Source: Prochlorococcus marinus str. MIT 9401
GTDB taxonomy: Bacteria > Cyanobacteriota > Cyanobacteriia > PCC-6307 > Cyanobiaceae
Assembly: GCF_000760095.1 (NCBI RefSeq)
Contig: NZ_JNAR01000015.1
Span: forward strand, 22,982 to 86,981
Direction: 5' to 3'
Length of the DNA stretch: 64,000 bases
This document shows, in pieces, positions 31,247-40,981 of this stretch. The first letter of the stretch is position 1. Every line of letters starts with the position of its first letter. A program made the translations under genes and the position numbers. A model generated the notes under the pieces. It was not told where the DNA came from and searched no databases. It saw only the letters and a list, made by a program, of their open reading frames with translations.

Positions 31247-31392
31247 AAGCTGAAAGAAATTGCCTTTTTTATTAAAAAACAAAATCATTACAAGTAAATA
31301 AGTACTTAACCTTAAAAGGATTGACAGTTAAACATGCAGGATATAATTTATAGTACAAATGTATTAAAATCAGTTAGCTTTTAACGGAAACC

Positions 31393-31662
31393 ATGGGGCC
31401 CAAGTACTCATTTGGATGTAGCACTAGCAAACCAAACGGCTGCCTACTAAATCCCGAAGGCAGCAGAATGATCTTTTTCGAAGAATGCGGAAATACTCCT
31501 AAACCTAATCCAAAAATTCATACTCATCTTTTTTATGTAAATCACCTTGGAGAACCTGGAGGGTACAAATCCTCAGAAAAACTAAATATATATGCAGCAT
31601 GGGAAAAGTGGCACGAACTTCACCAAAAAGGTTGGACGGAGGTCTATTTCCATTACGGATGA
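31393..31662 (+). CDS. Small hypothetical protein with DUF1651-like end
   Basis: 89 residues. The N-terminus has three Cys (CSTSKPNGC, ECG); the C-terminus 'NIYAAWEKWHELHQKGWTEV' resembles the A-x-x-x-W-x-x-L-x-x-x-G-W end of DUF1651 proteins. Family call tentative. It precedes the hli cluster by 163 bp. Confidence 0.5.
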   Translation: MGPKYSFGCSTSKPNGCLLNPEGSRMIFFEECGNTPKPNPKIHTHLFYVNHLGEPGGYKSSEKLNIYAAWEKWHELHQKGWTEVYFHYG

Positions 31663-31824
31663 GTATTTCCCGTCAAGAAAATACTCAAAATATCAATTAT
31701 TTGATCCTATGTAACGAAATTGGTACATACTTGCAACATATATCTTGAAAATAACTTATTTTTGACTAATTACTTTACATTTGTTAATAGTAGTGTTACA
31801 TTAATTAACAATTACACAACCTCA

Positions 31825-32031
31825 ATGGCTAATTCAAACGTTACTAATGAATCAGGCGGCAGACAGAATATGTTTCCTACTGAGACACGTCCTTACATAG
31901 ATGAGTCTGTTTCTTACGACAGCTACCCACAAAATGCAGAAAAAGTTAACGGTCGTTGGGCAATGATTGGGCTTGTTGCGTTAGTAGGTGCTTACGTTTC
32001 AACCGGACAAATTATTCCTGGCATTTTTTAA
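31825..32031 (+). CDS. hli: High-light-inducible (Hli) protein
   Basis: 68 residues, MANSNVTNESGGRQNMFPTE start, and the helix motif KVNGRWAMIGLVALVGAY followed by STGQIIPGIF. Single-helix chlorophyll-binding stress protein of thylakoids. The stop overlaps the next ATG (TAATG). First of a three-gene hli cluster that also exists in other Prochlorococcus and in cyanophages. Confidence 0.9.
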   Translation: MANSNVTNESGGRQNMFPTETRPYIDESVSYDSYPQNAEKVNGRWAMIGLVALVGAYVSTGQIIPGIF

Positions 32032-32291
32032 TGAGTCCACTTTCAGGTTTCTTAGCCGTAATTGTATTCTTTACAGCCATCCTCGTTGCTTATTTAACCA
32101 AGCAATTTCAAAACGAAAATTTAAACTATTCATCTTCTAATCAAATGAAAAACACAAACACAAAAGTCAAAACAATCGAAAAAGAAAAAGTTGTTGCTGA
32201 AACTCTTAACGGCAGATTCGCAATGCTTGGATTAATTGCTGCTGTTGGAGCATACCTAACAACAGGTCAAATAATTCCTGGTTTCGTTTAA
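32031..32291 (+). CDS. hli: High-light-inducible (Hli) protein with extra N-terminal helix
   Basis: 86 residues. Helix 1 (about 6-24, FLAVIVFFTAILVAYL) precedes a basic linker and the Hli helix TLNGRFAMLGLIAAVGAYLT then TGQIIPGF. Two-helix Hlips are less common than single-helix ones. It overlaps the previous stop by one base, so translation is coupled. Confidence 0.9.
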   Translation: MSPLSGFLAVIVFFTAILVAYLTKQFQNENLNYSSSNQMKNTNTKVKTIEKEKVVAETLNGRFAMLGLIAAVGAYLTTGQIIPGFV

Positions 32292-32326
32292 AAACCTACA
32301 ATTTAACAATTCTACAAATCAGAAAA

Positions 32327-32455
32327 ATGGAAAATTCAAAAACAACTTATTGGCAAAACGCCGAGAGAACTAATGGAAGAATGGCAATGATGGGCTTATT
32401 TGCATTAGTTGTAAATTATGGCTTATTCGGATGGATAATCCCAGGAATTTTTTAA
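32327..32455 (+). CDS. hli: Short Hli protein
   Basis: 42 residues: MENSKTTYWQNAERTNGRMA then MMGLFALVVNYGLFGWIIPG. This is almost only the Hli helix with signature ERTNGRMAMMG and FGWIIPG. The shared FGW ending with 13304-13558 puts them in one subgroup. Confidence 0.9.
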   Translation: MENSKTTYWQNAERTNGRMAMMGLFALVVNYGLFGWIIPGIF

Positions 32456-32456
32456 A

Positions 32457-32636
32457 ATGAATTTAGGCTTACTTTTTCTTAAAGTAAATACTTTGGGAGT
32501 TATAACTCTTTCTGAACTTGATTGGATAACTAACCATCAATCTGAATTTTCAAGGTTAGATATGGCTTTAGTTATAAAGATCGGTCGTCTTATGGATTCT
32601 GGAGTGGTAGAAATTGATAATAGATTGCCTGTTTAA
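32457..32636 (+). CDS. hli-linked small protein
   Basis: 59 residues starting MNLGLLFLKVNTLGVITLSE and having a DWITNHQSEFSRLDMALVIK helix, soluble. It starts one base after the hli stop. I recall the same family beside hli genes in other picocyanobacteria. Role unknown, maybe regulatory. The operon ends at the hairpin that follows. Confidence 0.7.
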   Translation: MNLGLLFLKVNTLGVITLSELDWITNHQSEFSRLDMALVIKIGRLMDSGVVEIDNRLPV

Positions 32637-32660
32637 TTTTTAAAAAATGATCATTATGAA

Positions 32661-32696
32661 TGTTTGTCAATAGGGATACTGACAAACACTTTTTTA
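32661..32696 (+). terminator. Intrinsic terminator of the hli cluster
   Basis: TGTTTGTCA/TGACAAACA, nine pairs, followed by CTTTTTT. Confidence 0.8.
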
Positions 32697-32710
32697 TGAG
32701 AAAAAATATT

Positions 32711-32753
32711 CATAAAAAAAAAGAGATCGTTTATTAGCTAAAAACAATCTCTC
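32711..32753 (-). terminator. Intrinsic terminator, minus strand
   Basis: AGAGATTGTTT/AAACGATCTCT hairpin with one mismatch followed by T9 on the minus strand, serving the gene at 32846-33061. Confidence 0.7.
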
Positions 32754-32845
32754 AATTACCTAATTCTTACATGAAAACTTCAAGTAAGCTTTTAGATCTT
32801 AACTGATTTATTTTTATAGTAAATCCGTAAAAATGCTTTTGTAAT

Positions 32846-33061
32846 TTATCTTTTTAAACCACCTCTTTTTATCCAAAGGAACCATGTAACCCAAATAGGT
32901 GGAAGGAATCTGATTAAAAAAGAAATTTTATATATATAAAATGGGGCATTTTCACGTTGAAATAAATTCATCAAAAAGGAAGATATAGTTACCCAAAGTA
33001 AAATTATGAATATATTTGCTCCCAACAAAGCGAACTTATTTTGTTTGAATATTTTTGGCAT
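32846..33061 (-). CDS. Small two-helix membrane protein
   Basis: 71 residues with helices at about 10-32 and 46-64, start MPKIFKQNKFALLG, basic end. Unknown. It is followed by a strong terminator and preceded by other small membrane-protein genes on the same strand. Confidence 0.55.
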   Translation of the reverse strand: MPKIFKQNKFALLGANIFIILLWVTISSFLMNLFQRENAPFYIYKISFLIRFLPPIWVTWFLWIKRGGLKR

Positions 33062-33119
33062 AAAGTAAATTTTTTATATCCTTAATTTTAAATAATCTTG
33101 GGAAATTAATTATACATTT

Positions 33120-33371
33120 TCAAAAAAACTTCAAATTTAAAATCCATATCCAAATAAAAAAAGTACTGAATTTCAATCCCTCACCAAATAACAATCCAAA
33201 AACGATAGGAGGAAAAAATATTAAAAAAAGAATAGATAATAAACTAAATAACGCAAAAGATCCTCTTAGAAAAAAATTCTTTCTTTTTGTTCTTCTTAAA
33301 TTTTTTAAAGTATTCCACTCCCATTCGATAAACCTGTAGAACTTTTCCGATAATAAAAAAAAATACTTCAT
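33120..33371 (-). CDS. Small membrane protein
   Basis: 83 residues. A Trp/Arg/Lys-rich amphipathic start (KFYRFIEWEWNTLKNLRRTK) is followed by two hydrophobic helices (about 38-64 and 68-82). Unknown. Confidence 0.5.
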   Translation of the reverse strand: MKYFFLLSEKFYRFIEWEWNTLKNLRRTKRKNFFLRGSFALFSLLSILFLIFFPPIVFGLLFGEGLKFSTFFIWIWILNLKFF

Positions 33372-33424
33372 TAATATAATTAATTTCTATCGGCTTTTCT
33401 TATTTATAAAATTAATTTCACCTG

Positions 33425-33715
33425 CTAGCAATAAACCTTATCCCCTTCTTCAGAAAGATAGTAAATTTTATTTTCTGAACTTACGAAGAAAGTTAATCCC
33501 TTATATTGTGATCTTTTAAATTTATCTAATCTAAGTTTGTGTAAATCCCAATTATCAGTACTTATGTCAGGATTAAATTCTTGTTCTTTTAAGAAAGGTA
33601 CATAAGTTGGACTAATTGTTGTTTTTTGGGCTAACCCTCTATTTCGTTTTGAATAAAAAAGTAATAAAAATAAAAGTACAAAAAAAAGAATTAATAATAT
33701 ATTTGTCATTGTCAA
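33425..33715 (-). CDS. Anchored hypothetical protein
   Basis: 96 residues with one N-terminal helix (about 4-22) and a polar domain ending IYYLSEEGDKVYC. An ATG two codons in is an alternative start. Unknown. Confidence 0.5.
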   Translation of the reverse strand: MTMTNILLILFFVLLFLLLFYSKRNRGLAQKTTISPTYVPFLKEQEFNPDISTDNWDLHKLRLDKFKRSQYKGLTFFVSSENKIYYLSEEGDKVYC

Positions 33716-33852
33716 TTTTTCTAATTTGAAAAAACTTTATTTGGAGAATCAAGAACTTTTCACAATAAATTTCTTATTAAGTAAAAAATCCTATTTTTAT
33801 ATTCTTGTATTTTTGAATACTTATCAAGGGGTTACCTAAATCAGATTATAAA

Positions 33853-34014
33853 ATGAGTCGCATTTTCAACATGACTCAAAATTCCATGAACACTCCTTAT
33901 GCAAAAAGAGTAGCTGAAAAATTTAGAGAGGCTCAAAACTATTTAAAAACTAATGGTTTTAGTAGATCAACTAAACATTTACTGGAAGATATTGAAAATT
34001 CTGTTGAAAAATAA
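33853..34014 (+). CDS. 53-residue helical protein
   Basis: Starts MSRIFNMTQNSMNTPYAKRV with later ATGs at codons 7 and 12 as alternatives. Soluble helices. Its stop overlaps the next gene's ATG (TAATG). Unknown. Confidence 0.5.
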   Translation: MSRIFNMTQNSMNTPYAKRVAEKFREAQNYLKTNGFSRSTKHLLEDIENSVEK

Positions 34015-34172
34015 TGCCAATACCTCCTCACTTACCACAACTACAATATGGCTACGATGATGGCTTTACAACCATTGTTTTTGGGTTAATAGGAAGTTGC
34101 TTAGGATGTATCTTAATTTTATTAATTTCATTTTTTGAATTTAAATTCAAAAAGCAAAATAGTAAGCCTTAA
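34014..34172 (+). CDS. 52-residue single-pass membrane protein
   Basis: A Pro-rich start (MPIPPHLPQLQYGYDDGFTT), one helix with two Cys (VFGLIGSCLGCILILLISFF), and a basic tail. Translationally coupled to the previous gene and convergent with ychF. Confidence 0.5.
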   Translation: MPIPPHLPQLQYGYDDGFTTIVFGLIGSCLGCILILLISFFEFKFKKQNSKP

Positions 34173-34180
34173 GAGACTTA

Positions 34181-35272
34181 CTAAACGTTAAATAAGAACT
34201 CCATTACATCACCTTCGTTAACAATATATTCCTTACCTTCACTTCTTAAAAGACCTTTAGTTTTTGCATTGGCAATTGAACCTGAATCAATTAAATTTTG
34301 ATACGAAATAGTCTGAGCTCTTATAAATCCTTTTTCAAAATCAGTATGAATTACTCCTGCTGCCTGTGGCGCAGTCATCCCATCTTTTATTGTCCAAGCT
34401 TTTGTCTCCTTTTCTCCGGTAGTGAAATAAGTTTTTAATCCCAATAATTTATATGTTGATCTAATTAATGAACTTAATCCCCCTTCTTCTACTCCTAAGC
34501 CAATAAGGTAGTCTTTTTTATCTTCTGGTTCTAACTCTATTAATTCAGATTCGACTTGCGCTGATATTTTTATACATTCTGCATTTTCATTGCTTGCAAA
34601 ACTCTGAACTTTTGATGAAAAATCATTACCTTCAGCTAAGTCATTTTCATTCAAATTAGTTGCGTAAATAATTGGTTTAGCAGTAAGGAAGCCTAATTGC
34701 TTAATTATTAAATTTTCTTCTTCATTCAAAGATATTGATCTAACTGAAAGGCCTTTCTCTAGCTCTTCTTCAATTTTTTCTAGTAAGGTATCTTCTTTTG
34801 CTGCCTCTTTACTAGTTCTAACCTGTTTTTTAATTCTTTCTCTTCTTTTTTGGAGTTGAGATAAATCAGCTAAATTCAATTCCAGATTAATTATCTCAAT
34901 GTCATCCAGGGGATCTACCTTTCCAGAAACATGAATTACATCACTATCTTCAAAGCACCTCACAACATGAACTATTGCATCAACCTCCCTAATATTTGAT
35001 AAAAATTTATTTCCCAAACCTTCGCCTTTACTAGCTCCTTTTACTAGTCCTGCGATATCTACAAATTCAATTTTTGTTGGGATAATATTTTGGCTAGAAC
35101 TTAAATTACCTAACTCTTGCAACCTTTGATCTGGGACTGAAACTATGCCTTTATTAGGTTCTATAGTACAAAAGGGAAAATTAGCCGCTTGGGCCTTAGC
35201 ATTTTCTACAAGTGCATTAAATAGAGTTGATTTTCCAACATTTGGTAATCCAATAATACCTGCTTTTAACAT
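34181..35272 (-). CDS. ychF: YchF/EngD Obg-family ATPase-GTPase
   Basis: 363 residues. P-loop GLPNVGKST (8-16), switch II 'DIAGLVKGASKGEGLG', and the altered G4 motif NLNE (instead of NKxD), which makes YchF prefer ATP. A coiled-coil insert is at about 120-170 and the C-terminal TGS domain at about 275-360. It binds ribosomes and is linked to translation and oxidative stress. Length is as expected. Monocistronic, minus strand. Confidence 0.95.
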   Translation of the reverse strand: MLKAGIIGLPNVGKSTLFNALVENAKAQAANFPFCTIEPNKGIVSVPDQRLQELGNLSSSQNIIPTKIEFVDIAGLVKGASKGEGLGNKFLSNIREVDAIVHVVRCFEDSDVIHVSGKVDPLDDIEIINLELNLADLSQLQKRRERIKKQVRTSKEAAKEDTLLEKIEEELEKGLSVRSISLNEEENLIIKQLGFLTAKPIIYATNLNENDLAEGNDFSSKVQSFASNENAECIKISAQVESELIELEPEDKKDYLIGLGVEEGGLSSLIRSTYKLLGLKTYFTTGEKETKAWTIKDGMTAPQAAGVIHTDFEKGFIRAQTISYQNLIDSGSIANAKTKGLLRSEGKEYIVNEGDVMEFLFNV

Positions 35273-35416
35273 TTGAAAAAACTTATGGAAAAATTATCAA
35301 GAAAACATCTTCTAGTAATATAGTATTTACTTAACCAATCTTGGATAAGTTAATTATAATCGTCTTGATTATTTATTTAGTTCCTAAATATTCTCTAATT
35401 CTGCTTTTAAAAAGAA

Positions 35417-36478
35417 ATGTTTGATTTAATAAAAAAAAATATAAATCTAAGAAGTGGAATTATATTACTTTCTTTAACTATATTTTTCGCTTTCATAACT
35501 AATTCCTTCAAGAAAAATAAATCAAGAGACATTTCTGATTTTGTAGTTCAAGTTAAAAAAGGAATCCTCTCAGATTCAATTAATACAAGTGGTGAAGTAA
35601 AAGCAATCAGGACAAGCAATATTGGACCTCGGAAGCAAGGTTTAATAAAAGAAATCAAAGTAGATGAGGGCGATCTTGTAAAAAAAGATCAGGTTTTAGC
35701 TTCACTTGATGATGAAGACTTTATCTATAAAATTGAAGAACTTGAATTAAATGTAGAAAAACAAAAATCTGAATTTTTAAGAAGAGAATATTTATATCAA
35801 GAAGGTGCTGTAAGCAAAGAAGATTACGAAAGTTATAAAAATAACTACAACATTAGTAGCGCCAAACTTAATGATGCAAAAGCTGAAAAAAGTTTCTATC
35901 TAATTAAAGCTCCTTATGGAGGAAAGATAACTGCAAAATATGCGGAGATAGGATCTTATGTCACACCAAGTACAAACTTAAGTTCAGACTCTAAAACCAA
36001 AAACTTTATTTTTGAACTATCAGAGGGCCTAGAAATTGTTGCAAAAGTTCCTGAGAGTGACATTGGCAGAATAAAAATAGGTCAAGAAGCCTCAGTAAGA
36101 ATTGAGGCTTATCCCTCAAAAAAATATAGTGCCATAGTTAAAAAAATAGCTACAAGAGCTGTAAAAGATAATAATGTAACCTCATTCGAAGTAACTTTAA
36201 ATTTTAAAGATATTTCTGAAGAAATTAAAATTGGAATGACTGCTGATCTTGAATTTAGAGTCGAAGGTAATGAAGAAAAAATCTTAGTACCAACAGTTTC
36301 TATTGTCACTGAAAAAGGTGAAAAAGGAATTTTGAAAGTTGATAAAAACAATTCTCCCAAATTTGAAAAAATCGAAATTGGTATTAGTAGTGGAAATAAA
36401 ACTTCAGTAATTAATGGATTAGAACCTGGAGAGCAAATCTTTATTGATATTCCACCTTGGGCTAAGAAGAGAAAATGA
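35417..36478 (+). CDS. HlyD/MacA-type efflux adaptor (membrane fusion protein)
   Basis: 353 residues. One N-terminal anchor helix (about 12-29), then a barrel-sandwich lipoyl-like half (SNIGPRKQGLIKEIKVDEGD), a coiled-coil hairpin (about 100-150), second half-motif (YLIKAPYGGKITAKYAEIGS) and a beta barrel (PESDIGRIKIGQ). Such adaptors link inner-membrane pumps to an outer-membrane exit. No pump gene is adjacent; polA overlaps its stop by four bases (ATGA). Confidence 0.85.
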   Translation: MFDLIKKNINLRSGIILLSLTIFFAFITNSFKKNKSRDISDFVVQVKKGILSDSINTSGEVKAIRTSNIGPRKQGLIKEIKVDEGDLVKKDQVLASLDDEDFIYKIEELELNVEKQKSEFLRREYLYQEGAVSKEDYESYKNNYNISSAKLNDAKAEKSFYLIKAPYGGKITAKYAEIGSYVTPSTNLSSDSKTKNFIFELSEGLEIVAKVPESDIGRIKIGQEASVRIEAYPSKKYSAIVKKIATRAVKDNNVTSFEVTLNFKDISEEIKIGMTADLEFRVEGNEEKILVPTVSIVTEKGEKGILKVDKNNSPKFEKIEIGISSGNKTSVINGLEPGEQIFIDIPPWAKKRK

Positions 36479-39405
36479 GTTTAAAATCTGAAAACTCTAA
36501 AAAACCAATTTTACTTTTAGTCGATGGCCACTCACTTGCTTTTAGAAGCTTCTATGCATTTAGCAAAGGGATTGATGGAGGTTTAACTACCAAAGAGGGA
36601 TTTCCAACAAGTGTCACTTATGGATTTCTAAAAAGCCTTCTGGATAATTGTAAAAATATTAGTCCTGAGGGTGTTTGTATTACGTTTGATACCGAAAAAC
36701 CTACTTTCAGACATGAATTAGATCCAAATTATAAGGCCAATAGAGATGTAGCACCAGATGTTTTTTTTCAGGATATTGAACAACTAGAAATCATTTTAGA
36801 AGAAAGCCTTAATTTACCAATTTTTAAATCTCCAGGATACGAAGCAGATGATCTCCTAGGCACAATTGCAAATGATGCTTCTTCTAAAGGATGGTGCGTG
36901 AATATTCTTTCTGGAGATAGGGACTTATTTCAATTAGTAGATGATCAAAAAGATATTTATGTACTTTATATGGGTGGTGGTCCATATGCGAAAAGTGGAA
37001 ATCCAACTCTTATGGATGAAAATGGAGTAAAAGAAAAATTAGGTGTTGCGCCAGAAAGAGTAGTTGATCTCAAAGCCCTAACTGGTGATAGTTCTGATAA
37101 TATTCCAGGTATTAAAGGAGTAGGGCCAAAAACTGCAATTAATCTACTAAAAGAGAACGATACGCTTGATGGAATCTATCAGGCTTTGGACAAGATTCAG
37201 CAGAACAACGATAAGAAATATAAAGGATTCATCAAAGGTTCAGTTATAGAAAAGCTCAGAAACGATAAACATAATGCTTTTCTTTCCAGGGATTTAGCAA
37301 AAATAAATACTGAGGTGCCTTTAATTTTAAGTAACGGTTATGAATTAAAAAATATAAATCAAGAACTACTTTCAGAGTCACTGAAAAAATTAGAACTATC
37401 AACACTACTTAGACAAATTGATATTTTCAATTCAACTTTCAGCAAAGGTGGTTTTGACAAAAATAATGTAGCTAAAGAGGAGGAGAAGGCACCAAAATTC
37501 GCAGGCAATAATAAATTAGAAAATAGTGAAAATAAAATCCCTAAAATCAAAGTAACTGTTGTAAATGATTTCGAATTACTTGATAAATTAATTCAGAGAT
37601 TAGACAAGACTAATCAAATAGTTTCTTTAGATACAGAGACCAATAGTTTGAATCCAATCGATGCGGAACTTGTTGGGATAGGGTTATGTCTTGGAGAAGA
37701 AAATGATGATTTATTTTATATACCCCTTGGTCATCAAACAAAAAAGGAGACCCCCAATCAATTATCAATTGAAGATGTTTTCTCAAAGCTAAGAAATTGG
37801 ATAGAAGATCCAAAAAAAGAAAAGGCACTCCAAAATTCTAAATTTGATAGGCAAATATTTTTTAATCATGGACTTGATCTTAAAGGCGTAACCTTTGACA
37901 CCTTGTTAGCAGACTACCTTCTTAATAATCAGGAGAAACATGGGTTAAGTGAAATTAGTTTTAGATTATTTGGATTTAAGCCTCCCTCATTTAAGGAGAC
38001 AGTTGGGAAAAATAAAGACTTTTCATTTGTTGATATTGATGAAGCAAGTATTTACTGCGGTTATGATGTTTTTCTAACTTTTAAGATTGTCAAAATTTTT
38101 AAAGAAAGTTTTTCAAAGGAAAAAGATGAATTAATCAAATTGTTCGAAGAAATCGAGCTACCTTTAGAGCCGGTATTGTCCCAAATGGAGATGAATGGCA
38201 TTACCATCGACATCCCTTATTTGGATAAACTCTCAAAAGAATTAAAAAGTACCTTAGAAGATATTGAAAGTAAAGTTTATGAGTTAGCAGAGGAAAGTTT
38301 CAATCTATCTTCACCAAAACAACTTGGTGAGATCTTGTTTGAAAAATTAAATTTGGATAAGAAAAAATCACGGAAAACAAAAACAGGATGGAGCACAGAT
38401 GCAGTAGTTCTGGAAAGATTAGTCGACGAACATGAAATAATCCAACATTTAATAAAACATAGAACTCTTAGCAAATTACTTAGCACCTATATTGATGCTC
38501 TTCCAAATCTTATTAACGAAAAGACAGGAAGAGTTCATACAAACTTTAATCAAGCTGCTACAGCGACTGGGAGACTAAGTAGTAGCAATCCTAATCTTCA
38601 AAATATCCCTGTTAGGACTGAATTTAGTAGGAGAATCAGAAAAGCATTCTTGCCTGAAAAAAATTGGAAACTTTTATCAGCTGATTATTCTCAGATCGAA
38701 TTAAGAATACTCGCTCACTTAGCGGATGAAGAAATACTAATAAATGCATTTCATAAAAATGATGACATTCATTCTTTGACCGCAAGATTAATTTTTGAGA
38801 AAGAAGAAATTTCTACTGATGAGAGGAGAGTTGGGAAAACAATAAATTTCGGAGTTATCTATGGTATGGGAATTAAAAAGTTTGCACGTTCTACAGGAGT
38901 TAGTACTCCAGAAGCAAAAGAATTCCTAATAAAATACAAAGAAAGATATTCAAAAATTTTCAAATTTCTTGAACTTCAAGAAAGGCTTGCCTTGTCAAAA
39001 GGTTATGTAAAAACAATTTTTGGTAGAAAGAGAGAATTTAAGTTTGATAAAAATGGACTTGGAAGACTAATTGGAAAAGATCCTTACGAAATTGACTTGC
39101 AATCCGCAAGAAGAGCTGGCATGGAAGCACAGTCACTAAGAGCTGCAGCCAATGCCCCAATTCAGGGTTCAAGTGCAGATATTATTAAAATTGCAATGGT
39201 TCAACTAAATAAAAAATTCATAGAAATGAATGTTCCAGCAAAAATGCTTTTACAAGTACATGATGAATTATTGTTTGAAGTTGAACCAGATTCTTTGGAA
39301 ATTACTACGAAATTAGTAAAGAAGACTATGGAAGATTGTGTAAAATTAAATGTGCCTCTTTTAGTTGATATTGGAATTGGAGACAATTGGATGGAGACAA
39401 AATAA
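36475..39405 (+). CDS. polA: DNA polymerase I
   Basis: 976 residues. Domains in order: 5'-3' exonuclease (1-310, with SGDRDLFQLV and GDSSDNIPGIKGVGPK), 3'-5' exonuclease (about 365-560; catalytic SLDTETNSL, so proofreading acids are present), and family-A polymerase: motif A LLSADYSQIELRIL, motif B RRVGKTINFGVIYGMG, motif C QVHDELLFEVE. It fills gaps and removes primers. Starts inside the stop of the HlyD-like gene and is 24 bp upstream of cysS. Confidence 0.97.
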   Translation: MSLKSENSKKPILLLVDGHSLAFRSFYAFSKGIDGGLTTKEGFPTSVTYGFLKSLLDNCKNISPEGVCITFDTEKPTFRHELDPNYKANRDVAPDVFFQDIEQLEIILEESLNLPIFKSPGYEADDLLGTIANDASSKGWCVNILSGDRDLFQLVDDQKDIYVLYMGGGPYAKSGNPTLMDENGVKEKLGVAPERVVDLKALTGDSSDNIPGIKGVGPKTAINLLKENDTLDGIYQALDKIQQNNDKKYKGFIKGSVIEKLRNDKHNAFLSRDLAKINTEVPLILSNGYELKNINQELLSESLKKLELSTLLRQIDIFNSTFSKGGFDKNNVAKEEEKAPKFAGNNKLENSENKIPKIKVTVVNDFELLDKLIQRLDKTNQIVSLDTETNSLNPIDAELVGIGLCLGEENDDLFYIPLGHQTKKETPNQLSIEDVFSKLRNWIEDPKKEKALQNSKFDRQIFFNHGLDLKGVTFDTLLADYLLNNQEKHGLSEISFRLFGFKPPSFKETVGKNKDFSFVDIDEASIYCGYDVFLTFKIVKIFKESFSKEKDELIKLFEEIELPLEPVLSQMEMNGITIDIPYLDKLSKELKSTLEDIESKVYELAEESFNLSSPKQLGEILFEKLNLDKKKSRKTKTGWSTDAVVLERLVDEHEIIQHLIKHRTLSKLLSTYIDALPNLINEKTGRVHTNFNQAATATGRLSSSNPNLQNIPVRTEFSRRIRKAFLPEKNWKLLSADYSQIELRILAHLADEEILINAFHKNDDIHSLTARLIFEKEEISTDERRVGKTINFGVIYGMGIKKFARSTGVSTPEAKEFLIKYKERYSKIFKFLELQERLALSKGYVKTIFGRKREFKFDKNGLGRLIGKDPYEIDLQSARRAGMEAQSLRAAANAPIQGSSADIIKIAMVQLNKKFIEMNVPAKMLLQVHDELLFEVEPDSLEITTKLVKKTMEDCVKLNVPLLVDIGIGDNWMETK

Positions 39406-39429
39406 ACCTTATGAAATACTTATTTTAAG

Positions 39430-40899
39430 ATGATCAAACTTTTTAATACTTTAAGCAAAAAAGTTGAGGTTTTTAAGCCTATTGATGATGTAGTAAAAAT
39501 TTATTGTTGTGGGGTAACTGTTTATGATTTATGTCATCTTGGTCATGCCAGAAGTTATATCGCTTGGGATGTATTGAGAAGATTTTTAATTTACAGTGAT
39601 TTCAAAGTGAAGTATGTTCAAAATTTTACAGATATTGATGACAAGATCTTAAAAAGAGCGAAAGAAGAAAGCAGTTCAATGAAGGAAGTATCTGAAAAGA
39701 ATATCATTGAATTTCACAAAGATATGGATTCTTTAGGGATAATGCGTCCGGATAGCATGCCAAGAGCAACGAATCATATATGCAATATCTGTTCCTTCAT
39801 AACAATCCTTGAGGACAAAGGTTATGCATACTCTAGGGATGGAGACGTTTATTATTCTGTTTTCAAAAATAAAAATTATGGAAAACTAAGTAATCAAAAT
39901 TTACAAGAACAAAATATCAATCAGCAAGGAAGAATGGTTAATGAGGAAAATAGTAAAAAACTTAATCCGCAAGATTTTGCACTATGGAAAAAAGCTAAAG
40001 ATGATGAACCATTTTTTGATTCGCCATGGGGTAAAGGTAGGCCAGGATGGCATATTGAATGTTCGGCGATGGTTAAAGATGAATTAGGCGATACTATCGA
40101 TATCCATTTAGGTGGTTCTGATTTGATTTTTCCACATCATGAGAATGAAATCGCCCAATCAGAAGCAGCCAATGGCAAAAAGCTAGCGAACTATTGGTTA
40201 CACAATGGGATGGTCAATGTAAATGGACAAAAGATGAGTAAATCCCTCAAAAATTTTAAAACTATCAGAGAGCTAATTAAGTCAGGTATAAGCCCTATGA
40301 CTTTGCGATATTTTGTTATGACTGTGAATTATAGAAAACCACTTGATTTTACTGAAGAAGCCTTAAGGAGTGCTTCAGAAGCTTGGAAAAATATTAATAT
40401 AGCCCTTTCTTTTATTGACCTTACAAAAGATGCTTTTAAATCTATTAATAAAAATGAATCTATCGAAGAAGAATATAAAGAGAAAATAAGTTTTGAATTA
40501 TCTCAAAAAAAGCTTAAATTTTCTGAGGCTCTGGGAAATGACCTTAATACAGCAGGTGCAATTGCTATTATTTACGATTTAGCGAAACCATTAAAAAACT
40601 TTTTAAACCAATTTCAAAGGGTTGAAGGTTTTAAAATAGACCTAAATCAAAAATTCTTTCTACTTGAGAATTTTAAAACCCTTGAAAAGTTGACTGAGGT
40701 GCTTGGTCTTAAAAAAGAGGTTTTAGTAAAAGAAAGTAGAATAACAGAAGAAGAAATATCATCGCTTATTAATGAAAGATTGAAAGCAAAAAAGGAAAAG
40801 AATTATGCAAAGGCTGATGATATCAGGAATTTATTAAAAGAAAAAGGTATTGAACTTATTGATCAATCAAAGGAAATAACAACATGGATAAGGGTCTAA
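39430..40899 (+). CDS. cysS: Cysteinyl-tRNA synthetase
   Basis: 489 residues, class I. Zn and ATP site CCGVTVYDLCHLGHARSY (HIGH motif as HLGHA), zinc ligands near WHIECSAM and HHENEIAQSEA, and the signature GQKMSKSLKNF (KMSKS). It charges tRNA-Cys. Normal length. Between polA and dxr in a same-strand core cluster. Confidence 0.97.
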   Translation: MIKLFNTLSKKVEVFKPIDDVVKIYCCGVTVYDLCHLGHARSYIAWDVLRRFLIYSDFKVKYVQNFTDIDDKILKRAKEESSSMKEVSEKNIIEFHKDMDSLGIMRPDSMPRATNHICNICSFITILEDKGYAYSRDGDVYYSVFKNKNYGKLSNQNLQEQNINQQGRMVNEENSKKLNPQDFALWKKAKDDEPFFDSPWGKGRPGWHIECSAMVKDELGDTIDIHLGGSDLIFPHHENEIAQSEAANGKKLANYWLHNGMVNVNGQKMSKSLKNFKTIRELIKSGISPMTLRYFVMTVNYRKPLDFTEEALRSASEAWKNINIALSFIDLTKDAFKSINKNESIEEEYKEKISFELSQKKLKFSEALGNDLNTAGAIAIIYDLAKPLKNFLNQFQRVEGFKIDLNQKFFLLENFKTLEKLTEVLGLKKEVLVKESRITEEEISSLINERLKAKKEKNYAKADDIRNLLKEKGIELIDQSKEITTWIRV

Positions 40900-40981
40900 A
40901 TTTTAAGAAAAAAACCAATTTGATATTTTTGTTTTTTAAATACACCTTTAAATGGGAAGATATTAGAAATATCAGCGAAAA

